Source: Hyposmocoma kahamanoa
Lineage: Eukaryota > Arthropoda > Insecta > Lepidoptera > Cosmopterigidae
Length of the DNA stretch: 64,000 nucleotides
NCBI RefSeq assembly: GCF_003589595.1
Contig: NW_020654810.1
Coordinates: forward strand, 13,347,301-13,411,300
Reading direction: 5' to 3'
Position 1 is the stretch's first letter. Every line of letters starts with the position of its first letter. The translations under genes were made by a program, and so were the position numbers. Below are positions 45,945 to 56,379 of the stretch, piece by piece. The notes beneath the pieces were generated by a model. It saw only the letters and a list, made by a program, of their open reading frames with translations. It ran no database searches and was not told the DNA's origin.

Positions 45945-47019
45945 TACGTGAGGCGCACTATAAGTTTTCGGAATGAATAAGAAAAAAATACTGTAAATGG
46001 TCAGAAATGAATTTATTGTTTCTCAAAATATTCTCCGTTAGCGTTAATGCACTTTTTCATACGAATGAACCAATTTTGAAAACTGTTATGCCACACCTCC
46101 GTGGCAATCTCCGAAACGCATTTTTTATTTCATACTCTTCGACAATAAGTTCCGGCAAACAAACGGTCATATACCAATCACTATTCATGGTACAACGATT
46201 CTCTATAGCAACAGTAGCCACGTGCCCAGTTTTATTAAAAAAAGAAGCTATCATCCACTTAGAGGCATTTTGCACGCGCGTCAGTTAGGTTGGTTTCGCT
46301 CATCTCGAAAGACCCATACGCTCGATTGCTGCTTTGTTTTGGGATCGTAACTATAAATCTATGCTTCGTTACCTATTACTATGTCCCACACCAAATCTGA
46401 CGCTCCGTCGTTGAATCTGGTAAGCATGGCATTACACCAAATGACGCGAGCCGTTTTTTGAGCCTCAGTGAAATTGTGTGGGATCCACCGAGAGTACAGC
46501 TTTTTCATACCCAAATGTCTGTGTAGTAGTGATTGTATTTAACCCATGCCTATCTATAAAGATGCCCGAATCTCGTGGTATGTCACACGCCTGTCTGTTT
46601 TGATCACACGGCGCACAGCATCGATGTTTTTGTTGTTCACAGCAGTGGACTGGCGACCAACTAGAAATTCGTCACTGAGATTCACACGACCGTGTTTGAA
46701 TTCTGCAAACCAGCTATAAATAGTCGTCTTGCATGGTACTTCATCGCCAAAAGCAGTTTGAAGCCGAGCAAAGCTCCGCTGAGCTGTTAAATTACACTTA
46801 AAGTCGTAGAAAATCATACTCCGAATATGTTCACGAGTTAAATCCATGGTGATGTACACAACCAATTTCTAAAATGACGCTACAATGTAAAAACAAGTGA
46901 GAGTCAGATGAAACAAACTGTATTCTACAGCCAAAGAGTTAAATTTTCAAATGTAAAATTCTTTTAAAATATTGTTTATGTAAGTGGCCAGTTCTAAAAC
47001 TTACACTGCGCCCTATGTA
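45945..47019 (-). mobile_element. Mariner transposon copy 3, both TIRs present
   Basis: Starts TACGTGAGGCGCACTATAAG and ends with TGCGCCCTATGTA. TA is present on both sides. It is 1,075 bp, the shortest of the three copies because of an internal deletion near 46,146. Confidence 0.9.
46013..46847 (-). pseudogene. Mariner transposase pseudogene lacking its catalytic centre
   Basis: The N-terminus is the best preserved of the three: MDLTREHIRSMIFYDF, TTIYSWFAEFKHGRVNL and VTYHEIRASL form one open frame (46,554-46,847), the helix-turn-helix DNA-binding region. The first catalytic Asp of the GDE motif is Asn here (IGNEA). A deletion joins ATACTCTTCGACA to ATAAGTTCCGGC on the plus strand and removes the HHDNASSH and SPDLAPCDF segments that carry the second and third Asp. 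The end EYFEKQ plus stop is kept (46,013-46,015). It is catalytically dead but could in principle still encode a DNA-binding fragment. Confidence 0.88.
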
Positions 47020-47239
47020 GAGCCACTCGGAATGCTAAATCGCAAAGATGTGAGGGGCACTGCCACTGCGCCCGTCATAAGTTGACAAATCCCAAGTACC
47101 TGTAATTTCATCAGCACCTTTCCCTTCTAAACCGGAACGCAGTAACGCTAGCATTACTGCTTGGCTGCAAAAATAGGTAAGGTGACGAACTTCCCTGGAC
47201 GAACTCTTTCATAAGGAGCTCTACTACTGCTAAAACAGG

Positions 47240-48012
47240 CTGTTAACATTGTTAAGACGAGATTGTCCCTATCTACCAACCCGAGAGATAGGATTTTCCG
47301 AAGAGACTACGGGCTTGACGGCAAGACCAGGGTACAGCGGGCGGCCGGGCCAAGCCCTCCGCCAGTGATACGCCTTTGGGCGTCTCTGATAGACCCTGAC
47401 TGGGTATGGATTCGCTGGGGTTTGTGGTTAGCTGCAGAGATATGTTTGTCTGCCCCGATTGGGTGTGGCCGGGGTATCTGTCTCGTGATCAGCTAGCGCG
47501 TCTTACTAGCGATCTAGTTAAGGGCCTGAAGAGAGGAGACACGCGGGACACGTGAGTTGCCCTTTAAGTTGGAAGCTATGTCTGGACATTGTCGCAGGAC
47601 ACTACGACTAGCATCTCCAGCACTAGCCCGGAGAGCTAGTAGAGGATAAGCCAGATATCCTCCTGACCCTCCAGCCGCTTAGGCTATTGGGAACTGGAGA
47701 GACGTCGTTTCGTCGTGGAAATGAGCGTGCCTTACAACTCCGCCACCAATGAGGAGATTTGGTAGTGGACTCAGATTCGACGGCTTAGTGGTGGCAAAAC
47801 GGGAAGTGAGTGGCCTACAGCTCCGGTACTTATCTAGAAAATTGGGAGAGTACTGTACGTGGATCCGGGGCGGCTCACCCGAGGCTCTAGCCTCTCGAAG
47901 AACCGGATGAAAACAAGTGACAGAGGTCTGTGACAACCCTGTACACTAGCCGATCAGGGGTCAGAACCTGAACTTATAAGGTTCATGTGTGCGCACTGGT
48001 TATAGTACACTT
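47240..48012 (+). other. Unidentified GC-rich tract
   Basis: About 770 bp near 50 percent GC with no match to other parts of the window. It contains GACGGCAAGACCAGGGTACA, GGGCGGCCGGGCCAAGCCCT and TGGATCCGGGGCGGCTCACC. Open frames are short (77 codons plus, 85 codons minus) and unfamiliar. Possibilities are the 5' region of a retrotransposon or a non-coding exon; neither can be shown by eye. It lies between the family A copy and GC module 2. Confidence 0.35.
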
Positions 48013-48027
48013 CCCGTATACCCTAAG

Positions 48028-48345
48028 GGCGCATTTATTCGACACGAAATTCATCGCGCTCAAACCGCGCGGCCGCTGCGCGTTCGTCGAGCGGAGTCCG
48101 CGGCGGCCGCCGCGCGGTCGAAGAGCGGTGTCCGCGTTGCCGCCGCGCAGCGACCGCGTGAGTCTAACTGTCATGGCAAAATACGCTCTATTCGTTTAGC
48201 TTTTACGTTTTAATTTAAATGAGCATTCCGGACACGCGGGCTAGCCTGGCTTGAATTTGGTCTACGCGGCGGCCCGCGCGACGACCGCGCGGCGGCCGGG
48301 CGGCTATTTTATTGAGAGGAATTTAAATGTAGCATAATGTACATG
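48028..48345 (+). repeat. GC-rich repeat module, copy 2
   Basis: GGGCGCATTTATTCGACACG, TACGCTCTATTCGTTTAGCT, TTTACGTTTTAATTTAAAT, GGTCTACGCGGCGGCC and AGAGGAATTTAAATG correspond to the reverse complement of 16,082-16,320. This copy has additional CCGCGGCGGCCGCCGCGCGG-type palindromic blocks. The overlapping open frames on both strands are artefacts of the CpG-rich composition. Confidence 0.7.
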
Positions 48346-48600
48346 GAGGCGTGGTAATGCCCTTCACACGTAACCAAGAGTTTGATAGGAAGGGGCATTA
48401 TAAACAAAACTTATGTAGAAAGATATGGGACTGTTAAGATGACACGCATACATACGTTCAGGTTTGTGGCACGGCATGCAGGCAAAAACATGTTTTTCGG
48501 ATTTTGCTCCGATCGCCTGCACAGGTGCACTAGCGCAAACCTATCGGGTAAAGCGGAGTGTCTTTGACCTGCATAAAAAAAAAATAATATAGGTATATAT
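48346..48600 (+). other. Tract ending in an A-run, possible retroposed sequence
   Basis: A 61-codon open stretch (48,382-48,567) is followed by GACCTGCATAAAAAAAAAAT. It might be the continuation of the GC-rich tract beyond module 2, since the ends 47,240 and 48,590 bracket the module, but no target duplication was identified. Confidence 0.3.
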
Positions 48601-48753
48601 GTAATTATAATTATAAAACTATTCCTTTTTAATATTCATTAATTTCGTCTTTTTAATATAACTAATACTGATACAAAGCGCTAATATAGGTTAAAAACTA
48701 CATTACATTATTCCAATTGAGTATGCGAGCGAGCCTAAAATACTGGCATCGTT

Positions 48754-48990
48754 CTAATCACCCAGCACATTAGGCAAGATAGCTTCGAGTTCTTCGGTCT
48801 CACACGTCTCTATCGAGGCATTTTTATTTTTTATAATATTTATGGAAAGTGACGATGAGGTCGACGATGGAGCATGCGCTCCTAAATAATTCCTTTTCAC
48901 TCTCGCTTTGAAAAGGCCCAAGTTACAAAGTTCAGGAAATATGTCTGCAGGCAAGGAATGCCACTCCATAGACGTTCGCCATACAAATGT
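48754..48990 (-). pseudogene. LINE ORF2 C-terminus fragment
   Basis: The minus strand encodes MEWHSLPADIFPELCNLGLF, KARVKRNYLGAHAPSS and TSSSLSINI. This is the usual C-terminal tail of jockey/CR1-like LINEs of Lepidoptera (EWNSLP...NLGxFKxRV). The 3' continuation (AAATGTGGAAGTTTAACGCT, TTTGGAATGTCCACA) resembles 53,500-53,560 at the end of the larger LINE. No reverse transcriptase remains. Confidence 0.7.
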
Positions 48991-50716
48991 GGAAGTTTAA
49001 CGCTTTGTGCTAATCTTTGGAATGTCCACAATATATGTATATTACATCAAATATATCATTTATGGAAAAAATGCACTAATGTTTAATTCAAAACGTTGCG
49101 AATAATAGATCAGTTATTTATGAATAATAAAAATACGCTTAGCCGCAATCTCACCTGATATTTAAGGACGTTGTGACCAATGATGGTACTCGTTATCTAA
49201 AAAATACCTACTCACTCCTGGATAGCCCAAAAATATTTCGCCTTTTTAATGCTTACGTCAGCTTTGCTGCGGGGCGACAGTCTATTTGCTGGGACTTTGG
49301 GTTACAAGGTGCGGAGCCGTGCCAACCACATTTAAAAAAACTCGGAATCAGCTTTAACGTGTAATTTATATTTGCGACACCTGCATTTTTATAAAAAATA
49401 TATTCAATTTTATACAATGTTAAAAGACTAAACACGACCCAAGGAGACAAATTTAAAAATAATTTAGCTTTTCTAATAGTATATCAAGATGAAAATTAAA
49501 GATCAGTAGCCCAAATTCAATGGCTGTAAAAATATATACAAAATTATAAACTGAAACATGAACAACGTCATAAAGTATTTTATACAATTTTAAAACAATT
49601 TCTCCTAAATAAATATTTTTACTCACTGGAAGAATATTTTAATGATAATTCTTCTGTAACATAAAATTAATAGATTAAAAAGCATATTAAAACATTAGAT
49701 TAAAACTTCGATCTGTCTCCCGACACCGCTTCGCCCTTCAGGGCTGTTCATATATTTGATGTTATTACATAGGGTCAATATTTCGAAGCTTGTGTCATCT
49801 CACACTAGTATCCGGCCCGTACTTACTCTATGGACATGTCGTCATGCCACATGAGCATTTGCCATCAGCTCCCGATACGCCAACTCATATATTTACCAAA
49901 AAAAGAAGTTATTATGTGTTAACACTTAGATAGTTATATTACTTAATTACGCAACTAGTTCAGGAAAAAACATTAGTATATCATGCCACAATACACGTAA
50001 TAAGATAAGAACAACTCTAATATAGAAAAGGAAATCATGGTTAGCAAATACAAAAAGGAGAAATATAATCATAAAAAAAAAACAAAGAAGCACCGAAACA
50101 CTAAATAGAAATACCTTTTATACCTTACGTCGCATTGTACCTTCTGCTAGAAAATAAAAGTCTAATTCTATTAAGTCATAATATTCTTGTTAATTAAGTA
50201 ATGTTCCCATTAATAACTGAAACGGAATTAAAGCTCCAAGAGCTTGGCCATTATTTTTCTCAAAAACACTACCATATTTTTTTAAACCCCGGGTAGCGGT
50301 CACCGAGGTGAGTCGTAATTTTTGTCTTTATTATAAGTGTAACAGAATATAAAGATAAAGATGTTATGACTTACATAAAAGTTTATGCTCCTTTTAAGAT
50401 TATAATTTAGTACCATTGAATCTCGATATGAAAATAATCCAATGAACAAATTTCGTAGGTATGGTATTAATTGAGCATATGGCCGTAACTCCACTATACT
50501 ATTATTCATGTAAATTTTAATTAGAGAGAAAACCTTTTATATTTGCGAATTTGCGTGTGTAAATATATATCCTAATTTTATTTCGATCAATATATAGAGA
50601 TAAATATGTGATAATTATGACATGGTGTAAGTATCTTTAGATGTCCACAGTGCCAAGGCTGAACGTAACATAGGTACCCTAGAGTTTTACGGCATATCTA
50701 TGAAACATTTTGAAGC
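48991..50716. other. AT-rich intergenic stretch, nothing recognised
   Basis: Open stretches at 49,173-49,450 and 50,300-50,509 have no known domain. CACCGAGGTGAGTCG at about 50,300 may be a scrap of a family B SINE head on the minus strand. Confidence 0.35.
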
Positions 50717-50752
50717 ACTTATTTTACCTACTCTAACGTAGGTAAAATAAGT
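50717..50752. repeat. Perfect 15-bp hairpin, 6-nt loop
   Basis: ACTTATTTTACCTAC, loop TCTAAC, then GTAGGTAAAATAAGT. Confidence 0.8.
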
Positions 50753-51145
50753 AAGTACTACAAGAAACCAAACGAGCGAATGGCGTGCGTGAACCCATAC
50801 CGCCAAGTATGTTTTGGATTCTCTGCTCATATGACAATCATAAATAATTTTCTACAATTCGATAATACTCATATACAGACAGATACATTGATATTCGCTA
50901 AGTTTTACAAAGTGGAATATTACCTCATACAATTATGTAATTAAGTGCTTATTTATTTAATAACTTTTGGTGGAATCATTCGAAATATGTATACATATAT
51001 TGCAGTATGCGTTAAAGCACTTTTGACAATTTACTAAAGGTCTTCGAAGTTATAAACTTTTTTGTTTAACCCATTGATTGAATTGGAATGAAAGTTTGTA
51101 CCTACATTTTTAAGCAACGAATAAAATAGCTCGTAAGAGTTGTTA

Positions 51146-51332
51146 CACACGGCGACTTTTAGGAGCGATGCAAACGCGCATTCATGAAACGCGCTATTGC
51201 ATTAATACACTTGCGACTTATAGGCGATTGCATGGATACAAACGTAGGATGTAAGATGTGTATATGGGTACACGATTAGGTTCTTGATCGCTATTGCATT
51301 GCGTTTGCATCGTTGTTAAAACTCGCCGTGTG
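51146..51332. mobile_element. MITE with about 32-bp TIRs and TA flanks
   Basis: The left end CACACGGCGACTTTTAGGAG plus CGATGCAAACGC is inverted at the right end, where the minus strand reads CACACGGCGAGTTTTAACAA plus CGATGCAAACGC. TA lies on both sides (51,144-51,145 and 51,333-51,334), and the element is 187 bp with no ORF. The TA target suggests a Tc1/mariner-related non-autonomous element, but the TIR differs from the three mariners here. Confidence 0.8.
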
Positions 51333-51914
51333 TATCCGCTCTAAGATAACACTCGGTATAATAAAACCACATTGTAATCATACGTCAAAACTCGACATAC
51401 CATAGTCGAACAATTTTAATACATATACTAATAACTGTAAAAATCTAATTTCAAGTAAATCCAATAGTTCTGCTGCAAATACTTGAAGAGTTGTGTATTC
51501 AACAGACTGCCCTGGTTTAGATGCAGCTTTAGATCAAGGTTATAATATCATCAGATTTCCATAGTACACCGAATTTTCAGGCGGTCGAACAAACGGATGT
51601 AAAATAACAATTAATTTTATGACTGGAATCCTTCCACTAACTAGGAAAACAGCTATCATACATAGCTAAGAACCATCCCGATCAATTGAAAAAACGCTTT
51701 GAAACCAGTCCGTCTTACACTACGATGCCACACATTATCTTATTTGTAAAAAAAATGTAATTGACAAGATAAATAAATTAAAAAAAAAAGGATAGACATA
51801 CAAAGACAAAGGCTTAAAGCTCATAACTCTCTTTTGAGTGTGGGGTTAAAAATTAGTTTCAATTGTAAACTTAGACTATCCCAATTCAAAGCACATAGAA
51901 GGTAAGATTCGATA
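51333..51914. other. AT-rich intergenic stretch, nothing recognised
   Basis: No gene or repeat family was seen. Confidence 0.4.
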
Positions 51915-52083
51915 GTTCGTTCCGTGGCTTAGTTGGCATAACGTCTGCCACGGTTTGCCGGAAGACGTTGATCGAATCCAGCCGGATCGAAGGAATTTTT
52001 TCTAAGTGTTCGATCTTTGTATTAATAATTACAACAAACTAGTGGAGTAATTTCACAAAAACAATTGAATATAGTGGTGGTCG
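51915..52083 (+). repeat. tRNA-like SINE, family E, most complete copy
   Basis: A box-like TGGCTTAGTTGGCA at about 51,925 and B box-like GATCGAATCC at about 51,970 are followed by AAGTGTTCGATCTTTGTATT, AATAATTACAACAAACTAGT and ACAAAAACAATTGAAT. The tail matches fragments at 23.15 and 33.17 kb. Confidence 0.75.
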
Positions 52084-53168
52084 TACATCGGGACATTCAG
52101 TAACTTAAAAATATACTAATTCATTAGTTGTAGCTGACTTATATGGCTGTAGATTTATATAGATATTTATTTTACAGAACATCATAATGTTGTACTATTA
52201 TGATATTCATTTATATATTTCAAAAATACCTCATTACTTAGTTATTTTTATGTCAATAACAAAAATTGAACAAAAGCAAAGAAAAATTCCGTCGGTTCGA
52301 CTAGTTTTGAACCAGTGTTTGTTGTCCCACCGCTCTTACGGTATATATTGAGTCAGCCGATCGTACGAATTTGAAAGTGTAAGAGTAACTGTTACGTTTG
52401 TAAATAAAATACTCGGAAATAATTTTTAATATAACTGAAGTTCTTAAGCAACAAACGCGTAAGGCGAAAATTGGAAGTGTCGGCAATTACTTTATATTAT
52501 AGTAGAGAAACCCTTGTCAAAAGATCGTCGGTCATTCGATCCGAGTGCCTTTTTATCATGTTTCCTACAAATTCACATTCGGCTGGTCTACTTACACTTT
52601 TTCATGTCACATTATTTATCTCCTCTTATCAATTTAGTTTGACGTTTTCAGCAGTTTAGTATTATATTAGAGTGATATTCCCAGCTGTGATTTTCAGCGG
52701 CGTGATCGAAAGTCGTAGTACAACTTGCCAAAATAGATTTGTAATATTTTTTGTAGTCAAGTATGCCTAAATCTACACCTGGAGCCACTAAAGAAAAATT
52801 CGTACGTCGACGTTATAGTATATTTATATTTTTTTTTTAGTACTGATTTCTAATTTTGGTAACGCGTTCACAACCTGTGTCTGAAACTTGTATTCATGAT
52901 TGAAAAAAAATCGAACCATATTTTGAAAAAATAATTATACATTCAAACTTTGTACTTTGGACCGCAATTATCATAAGCGGCATAGAGTTGGAATAAAATT
53001 TTAAGTGTCAAGCTTGACATGCCCTTTTCCATGTACACCCGTACTCTTAGTGAATATTACACTATGTAAGTAAATAAATGATAATTAAACTGTTTAATAT
53101 AAAGTAATATCGTACCAAAAACAATCGGGAATCCGCGGGAGGAGCTTCATTTTGGTGAACAATTTTAA
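52084..53168. other. AT-rich intergenic stretch, nothing recognised
   Basis: Open stretches 52,301-52,486 (minus) and 52,471-52,659 (plus) have no family resemblance. Confidence 0.4.
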
Positions 53169-53282
53169 ATGCTCACTAGCAAATACTTTGGAGAAAGCTT
53201 TGAAGAACTTTCCGATCACTACCTCTCGCCCCCTCCAGGGTCAGGGTTGTGCGGAGATCGTGCTGCTTTTCCCGCCAAAAAG
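53169..53282 (+). other. Candidate exon ending at a GTAAGT splice donor
   Basis: An open frame reads ESFEELSDHYLSPPPGSGLC and GDRAAFPAKK and ends at AAAAAG, followed by GTAAGTAC, a consensus 5' splice site (intron starting 53,283). The second half is GC-richer than its surroundings. No protein family is recognised and no partner exon was found; the downstream neighbour is the LINE fragment. It could be a real 5' exon or a chance donor. Confidence 0.25.
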
Positions 53283-53442
53283 GTAAGTACTAATACTTGG
53301 CGACACGGGGGCCAAAAGTGGACAATTTTTGTGATCATTTTACCAAGGAAACAAATAAGGTTTCAAATAATGGTGTGCGTATTTTGAATATTGTTTTGGG
53401 GACCTTTGATATGCTATAGTTAATGTTGCCGTAACTTAAATT

Positions 53443-53482
53443 CCAGTTTTGGTGACACAATTTTGGTGATTTTGGTGATTTG
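53443..53482 (+). repeat. Short TTTTGGTGA array flanking the LINE
   Basis: TTTTGGTGACACAATTTTGG and TGATTTTGGTGATTTGGTGA give four or more near-tandem TTTTGGTGA units. Related units (ATTTTGGTGACGATG, AATTTTGGTGATC) occur just beyond the other side of the LINE at about 55,668-55,700. Confidence 0.6.
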
Positions 53483-53655
53483 GTGAACATGCACACCTGA
53501 GTTCCTATATAAATGTGGAAGCGTAAGGCTTCATGCGAATCTTTGGCATATCCCCAACATAGGGGTGAAACCCAAGCCTACGTCTAGTCCCCCGGTAAAG
53601 AGAAAGGCGGAATTAAATCGTGTAATTCCATCGCATACTCTCTGTGATATATCCT

Positions 53656-53847
53656 TTAGAATATCGATAAGCAGGCAAGTTTACGGCGGTGTTCAAGGCT
53701 CTTCAGCTTCGCATCTACTAATTTCGTGTTACCTGTAAGTCTCTTGGCACGCATGTCGATTGAATCCAAGGTGACCAGTTGGTATGTAGCAGAGCCATCC
53801 CATAGGTGGCAGCAGTAGTCACACACGAACGGGCTTGTGCTTGGCAC
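53656..53847 (-). pseudogene. LINE ORF2 post-RT segment
   Basis: CDYCCHLWDGSATYQLVTLD, SIDMRAKRLTG and LKSLEHRRKLACLSIF form the segment that follows the reverse transcriptase in this LINE group. It is part of the same 53.5-55.6 kb element, in a separate frame from the RT fragment. Confidence 0.8.
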
Positions 53848-54174
53848 AGTTGAAGCAACTGTCCCGGTGCGAAGTAACGCCTCACTCTAGAAAGGATAAT
53901 CTTCCTGGATGCATGTTTGGGCCATGGATTCCATGTATCTGACGAAGTTCAAATTGGAGGACAGGTTCCTCCTAAGTAGCTAGAGACAGTCGGCTACCGG
54001 TATATATACATCACGAAAAGTCGGAGTCAGGTCTGTGTTTTGGTAGCGTTTTGACAAGATTGGCATCGCAACAATCGGAGACCGCCTTAAGTGTTAAATC
54101 CAAACGACTAACCATATAGTCTCGACAAGACTAGATGTCCTCTCCACTGACGCTTGCATTGGTCAAGTACCTAC

Positions 54175-54669
54175 CTACAACTGTGCTGTCATCAGCACAC
54201 GCAAAGGCATTAACATATCATTGTTTTGCAGCAGAAAGAGAGTTGCAGACAGTTCGGAAGGGTAGCCTTCGAAGACCACTCGAATCGACCATTTCCTTAA
54301 GAAATTCGAGATCCAATTGCAAAGGTCAGTGGGAGGCCCATGAGAGGGAAGCTTTCTTAAAAGGCTTGCGTGGCAGACGCTGTCAAAGGCTTTGGAAACG
54401 TCCAAAGACACTGCAAGTGCTTGGCCTTGCTTTTCTATAGCCTCACTCCATATGTGGCAAGCATACACAAGAAGATTCCCAGTAGATCGCCTTCGCCGGA
54501 ATTCGTTTTGACAATCACTGAGGAGGTCGTAGTCTTCAAGGCACGACAGGAGATGGTTGTTGAATACAAGTTCCATGATCTTGCATAGAATGGAAGTAAC
54601 TGAGATAGGTCTATAGTAGACAGGGTCAGCTCTGCTTCCTTTTTCGGCACAGTGTTTGCTAGCTTTCAC
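54175..54669 (-). pseudogene. LINE reverse transcriptase domain, decayed
   Basis: The 164-codon frame contains YYRPISVTSILCKIMELVF (fingers motif, residues about 18-36) and DCQNEFRRRRSTGNLL. The catalytic motif A is LDVSKAFDSVCH (about 89-100), followed by DLCNWISNFL. The second catalytic motif, normally YADD or FADD, is CADDSTVVG in another frame (Asp codons at plus 54,188-54,193), so a frame shift separates motif A from motif C. Upstream, a further frame reads IVLRNCAPELSPVLTRLYRL, the expected preceding segment. It is non-functional, and its identity is secure from motif order. Confidence 0.88.
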
Positions 54670-55620
54670 GACCTGGGAATTACATCAGTCTCTAGTGAGA
54701 GGCGATATAGTCGTGTGAGAACAGGAGACAGCTCAGGCGCACAATTACGTAGGACTATTGCTGGAATCTAAGTACCTCTTTTTGGCGTATGTGAACTGGT
54801 ACCATAGTGCAGCCAGCCTCAGGTAAGGTAGGTGGTAAGTTCTCTACGGCATCCAGACGCGAACTCTCTGTAAATAGTGACGCCAAAAGATTCGCCTTCT
54901 CTTCCGCAGTTTAGACCAGCAAGTCGTCCGGCTTCAGCAGAGGTGGTAAAGATGGGCGACAAAGGTTAGTTTCGACCGCTTTGACTAGAGACCGAAAGGA
55001 TTTGCTGCCTACTGGATAAGAGGCAAGCTTGGCTCCTATGCAGCGTACATGGTTGAACTTGGCTAGGGCCAACTGGGCTCAACACGTTTTTGCACTTCTT
55101 GGCGGCCTTATTAAAAGCTATCTTCAGATTCCGAGTACTCGGAGCTTTGCGTAGTCGAACGTCTGCCCAAGCTTGGTACGCGGACTGTTTAAGTGCTTCA
55201 GCACGGCTACAGCAGCGCTAAACCGTGGTCGAGCATGGAAACTATTGGATACCTCAGAGTGTGGTATGTAATACACCATACCCAAACGCAAAACTTCGAG
55301 TATAGCGTCAGCGCAGCTCGACGAGTCTCCTGAAGAAAAGCAAGCCTTCCAAGGATATAAATATAAAGTAATGGATATAAAGTAATGGCGCATTTCGTCC
55401 CAATCTATTTACATGTGTCACCGCACCTGTCTTATACCACTAGGGCTCTGATCAGGTGGGAAGTATACGGATACAGTTTTCACCAGACAATGGTCGGAAG
55501 TACCCAGTGGGGCATCCTTATCACAGAGCATTGCTCTGGACCAGTTGTTAACAGAAGGACCAAGCAATTCACCGTGTGAGACTTAACCTCCTGATTGTCA
55601 TATAGAACTTTATTCATATA

Positions 55621-55902
55621 TTGAATATTTTTTCTGATTTAATTTGTGTTTTTTTCTTTAATATACTAATTTTGGTGACGATGTTCAATTTTGGTGATCA
55701 AACATAATTTCATTTCAAGATATTCTTTTTGAAATTAATTTTTAATATAATACCAACCCATAATATTTAATTAAAACATAAAATTAAAAATTGTCACCAA
55801 AATTCGGTAAAAAACCGTACCCGTTTTAAAATGCCTGATCAATTTCTTTGCTTTGTATTGTATTCGAAACTAAAATTCATTGTATTATCATCATACAATT
55901 GC
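55621..55902. other. AT-rich stretch, nothing recognised beyond TTTTGGTGA units
   Basis: Contains ATTTTGGTGACGATGTTC and CAATTTTGGTGATC, echoing the array on the other side of the LINE. Confidence 0.4.
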
Positions 55903-55959
55903 ACATACGCACGCACGCACGCACGCAAGCACGCACGCACGCACGCACGCACGCACGCG

Positions 55960-56007
<48 letters not shown>
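55903..56007. repeat. GCAC/CA compound microsatellite
   Basis: GCAC tetranucleotides merge into a (CA)n run that goes straight into the sequencing gap. Histidine- or threonine-rich open frames here are artefacts. Confidence 0.95.
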
Positions 56008-56017
56008 NNNNNNNNNN
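56008..56017. other. Assembly gap of 10 N
   Basis: Ten unknown bases directly after the CA microsatellite. The true gap length is unlikely to be ten. Confidence 0.98.
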
Positions 56018-56379
56018 ACGCTTATCCTGTCCTATAGAATTATATAGCATCAACCCATCATGACATATGAAATAAACTAAATGAAAACAGGCGCTTGTCG
56101 CCTTTTTCATCAAAACAAGGAAATAATATATGAAGAGGCTGTATGGTGAATCCTTTGCCTTCGCAAATAAATGGATGATAATTTATAAAACCAAAGAAAC
56201 CAGTTTTTTCGCTCTAAGGCATAGATGAATATACCTCTCTCTAAGGCTTCAAAATGGCCACCATAAAGATACAACGATTTCCCTCGAAAATATGTCAGAA
56301 AATTAAATTAGAGAAGAAAAATTACAATCGAAGATCTGGCAGTGTGGCCAATTAGACGCCTTACTCTGTCCCGAACGAC

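Larger units (their letters stand above)
45862..47232 (-). repeat. Family A repeat interrupted by a mariner
   Basis: The left piece (45,862-45,944) runs from a T-run and ATAATATGACGGGACGAACA to ACGCTTGTCTATAACCGTTG. The right piece (47,020-47,232) continues GAGCCACTCGGAATGCTAAA to TTCATAAGGAGCTCTACTAC. In intact copies these join directly (GTTGCAGTGCCACTCAGAGC), so the mariner has split this copy. Confidence 0.9.
53490..55620 (-). mobile_element. 5'-truncated jockey/CR1-like non-LTR retrotransposon
   Basis: Minus-strand remnants follow LINE ORF2 order. An endonuclease end with PLGTSDHCLV lies at about 55,490, then a linker (SSSCADAILEVLRL...YIPHSEVSNS, 55,124-55,393). The reverse transcriptase comes next (54,175-54,790), and the C-terminal YCCHLWDGSATYQL domain is at 53,656-53,847. 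The element lacks ORF1 and the endonuclease N-terminus. No poly-A is seen at the 3' end, as is usual for CR1-like elements. Many frame shifts break it. Confidence 0.85.

Noticed and set aside
47983..48213. Four overlapping open frames in the GC module
   Set aside because: Composition artefact; the tract is a non-coding repeat shared with 16.1 kb.
54135..54588. Plus-strand open frames over the LINE
   Set aside because: Antisense to the reverse transcriptase; motif order supports only the minus strand.
55831..56113. Histidine/threonine or cysteine/valine repeat proteins
   Set aside because: Translations of the CA microsatellite and the N gap.
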